The notes under the pieces were generated by a model that made no database searches, was not told where the DNA came from, and saw only the letters and a program-made list of their open reading frames with translations. A DNA stretch of 64,000 nt from Leishmania mexicana MHOM/GT/2001/U1103 (taxonomy: Eukaryota > Euglenozoa > Kinetoplastea > Trypanosomatida > Trypanosomatidae), in the NCBI RefSeq assembly GCF_000234665.1, contig NC_018322.1:500206-564205 (forward strand), written 5' to 3'. Below, piece by piece: positions 63,650 through 64,000 of this stretch. Made by a program: the position numbers and the translations under genes. Within the stretch, counting starts at the first letter, position 1. Each line of letters begins with the position of its first letter.

Positions 63650-64000
63650 TTGCGAGAGAAAGAGGGCGGCAGAGAGCAAGGGCAAAAGGCGTGTGCATCA
63701 TTGCAGTGCGCTTGTGTGGCGTTGGGGCGGCCAGCGATGCCCGGATTGAGGTGTGCTCGCGCTTGCTGGGGATGCGGGGGGTGGGGGGCCGGTGCGCAGA
63801 TGTGACGCCCGTCTCTTTGCCTGTGTGTGTGTCTGTGCCGAGTTTTCTTTTGCTCCTTACGAGTGGTGGTTAGACTAGAAAAGGAAAAGCGCGAAGAGGC
63901 TGTATGTAAGCACCTGTGGCACGAGCAGCAGCAGCAGCGGGCGAGAGAGGGGTGGTGGTGGTAGAATGCTGCGCTGCCGGCGCTGTTGTTGCTGTTGCTG
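63650..64000 (+). other. 3' flank of the coiled-coil gene, to the window edge
   Basis: No gene seen. Contains CAG and GGT runs at 63927-63963 and TGT/GCT triplets at the very end. Confidence 0.6.

Overview
The window looks like a piece of a trypanosomatid nuclear chromosome, most likely Leishmania. The reasons are: every recognisable gene is on the + strand with no introns (a directional gene cluster); coding DNA is GC-rich; pyrimidine tracts followed by AG (trans-splice acceptors) precede the start codons; long UTRs are pyrimidine-rich and full of CA/TG/TA microsatellites; and there are two SIDER2-like degenerate retroposons. Gene content and order (prolyl-tRNA synthetase, TRF-like Myb protein, choline-phosphate cytidylyltransferase) fit what I remember of Leishmania chromosome 18. 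I could not check this by alignment.

Layout. 1-17.7 kb: the 3' end of prolyl-tRNA synthetase, a SET-domain methyltransferase, a PIH/kintoun-like dynein-assembly factor, a TRF-like telomere protein, and a tandem pair of almost identical mitochondrial carriers. 17.7-34 kb: a 4-kb UTR ending in SIDER2 copy A, an NAA60-like N-acetyltransferase, a 1470-residue protein that I read as four degenerate phytochelatin-synthase-like papain-fold repeats, and a membrane choline-phosphate cytidylyltransferase whose N-terminal half is a catalytically degenerate CDP-alcohol phosphotransferase. 34-47.4 kb: SIDER2 copy B, then two paralogous CCCH zinc-finger genes in long UTRs; the second is cut by an assembly gap. 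47.4-60.8 kb: 13.4 kb with no convincing protein gene. 60.8-63.6 kb: a long coiled-coil protein, then the start of its 3' flank.

Nothing suggests an operon in the functional sense. Trypanosomatid genes are co-transcribed and controlled mainly after transcription, which makes the SIDER2 copies, the very long UTRs, the G-quadruplex-like tracts and the two RNA-binding CCCH genes the likely regulatory content. The best candidate for something undescribed is the fourfold phytochelatin-synthase-like protein. Next are the dead CDP-alcohol phosphotransferase fused to the cytidylyltransferase, and a nearly identical SIDER2 block repeated directly 14.6 kb apart around three lipid, acetylation and papain-fold genes.

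Four 100-N assembly gaps (13636, 42172, 43844, 45514) interrupt the window. The first lies beside the carrier pair and the other three lie at or near the zinc-finger pair.
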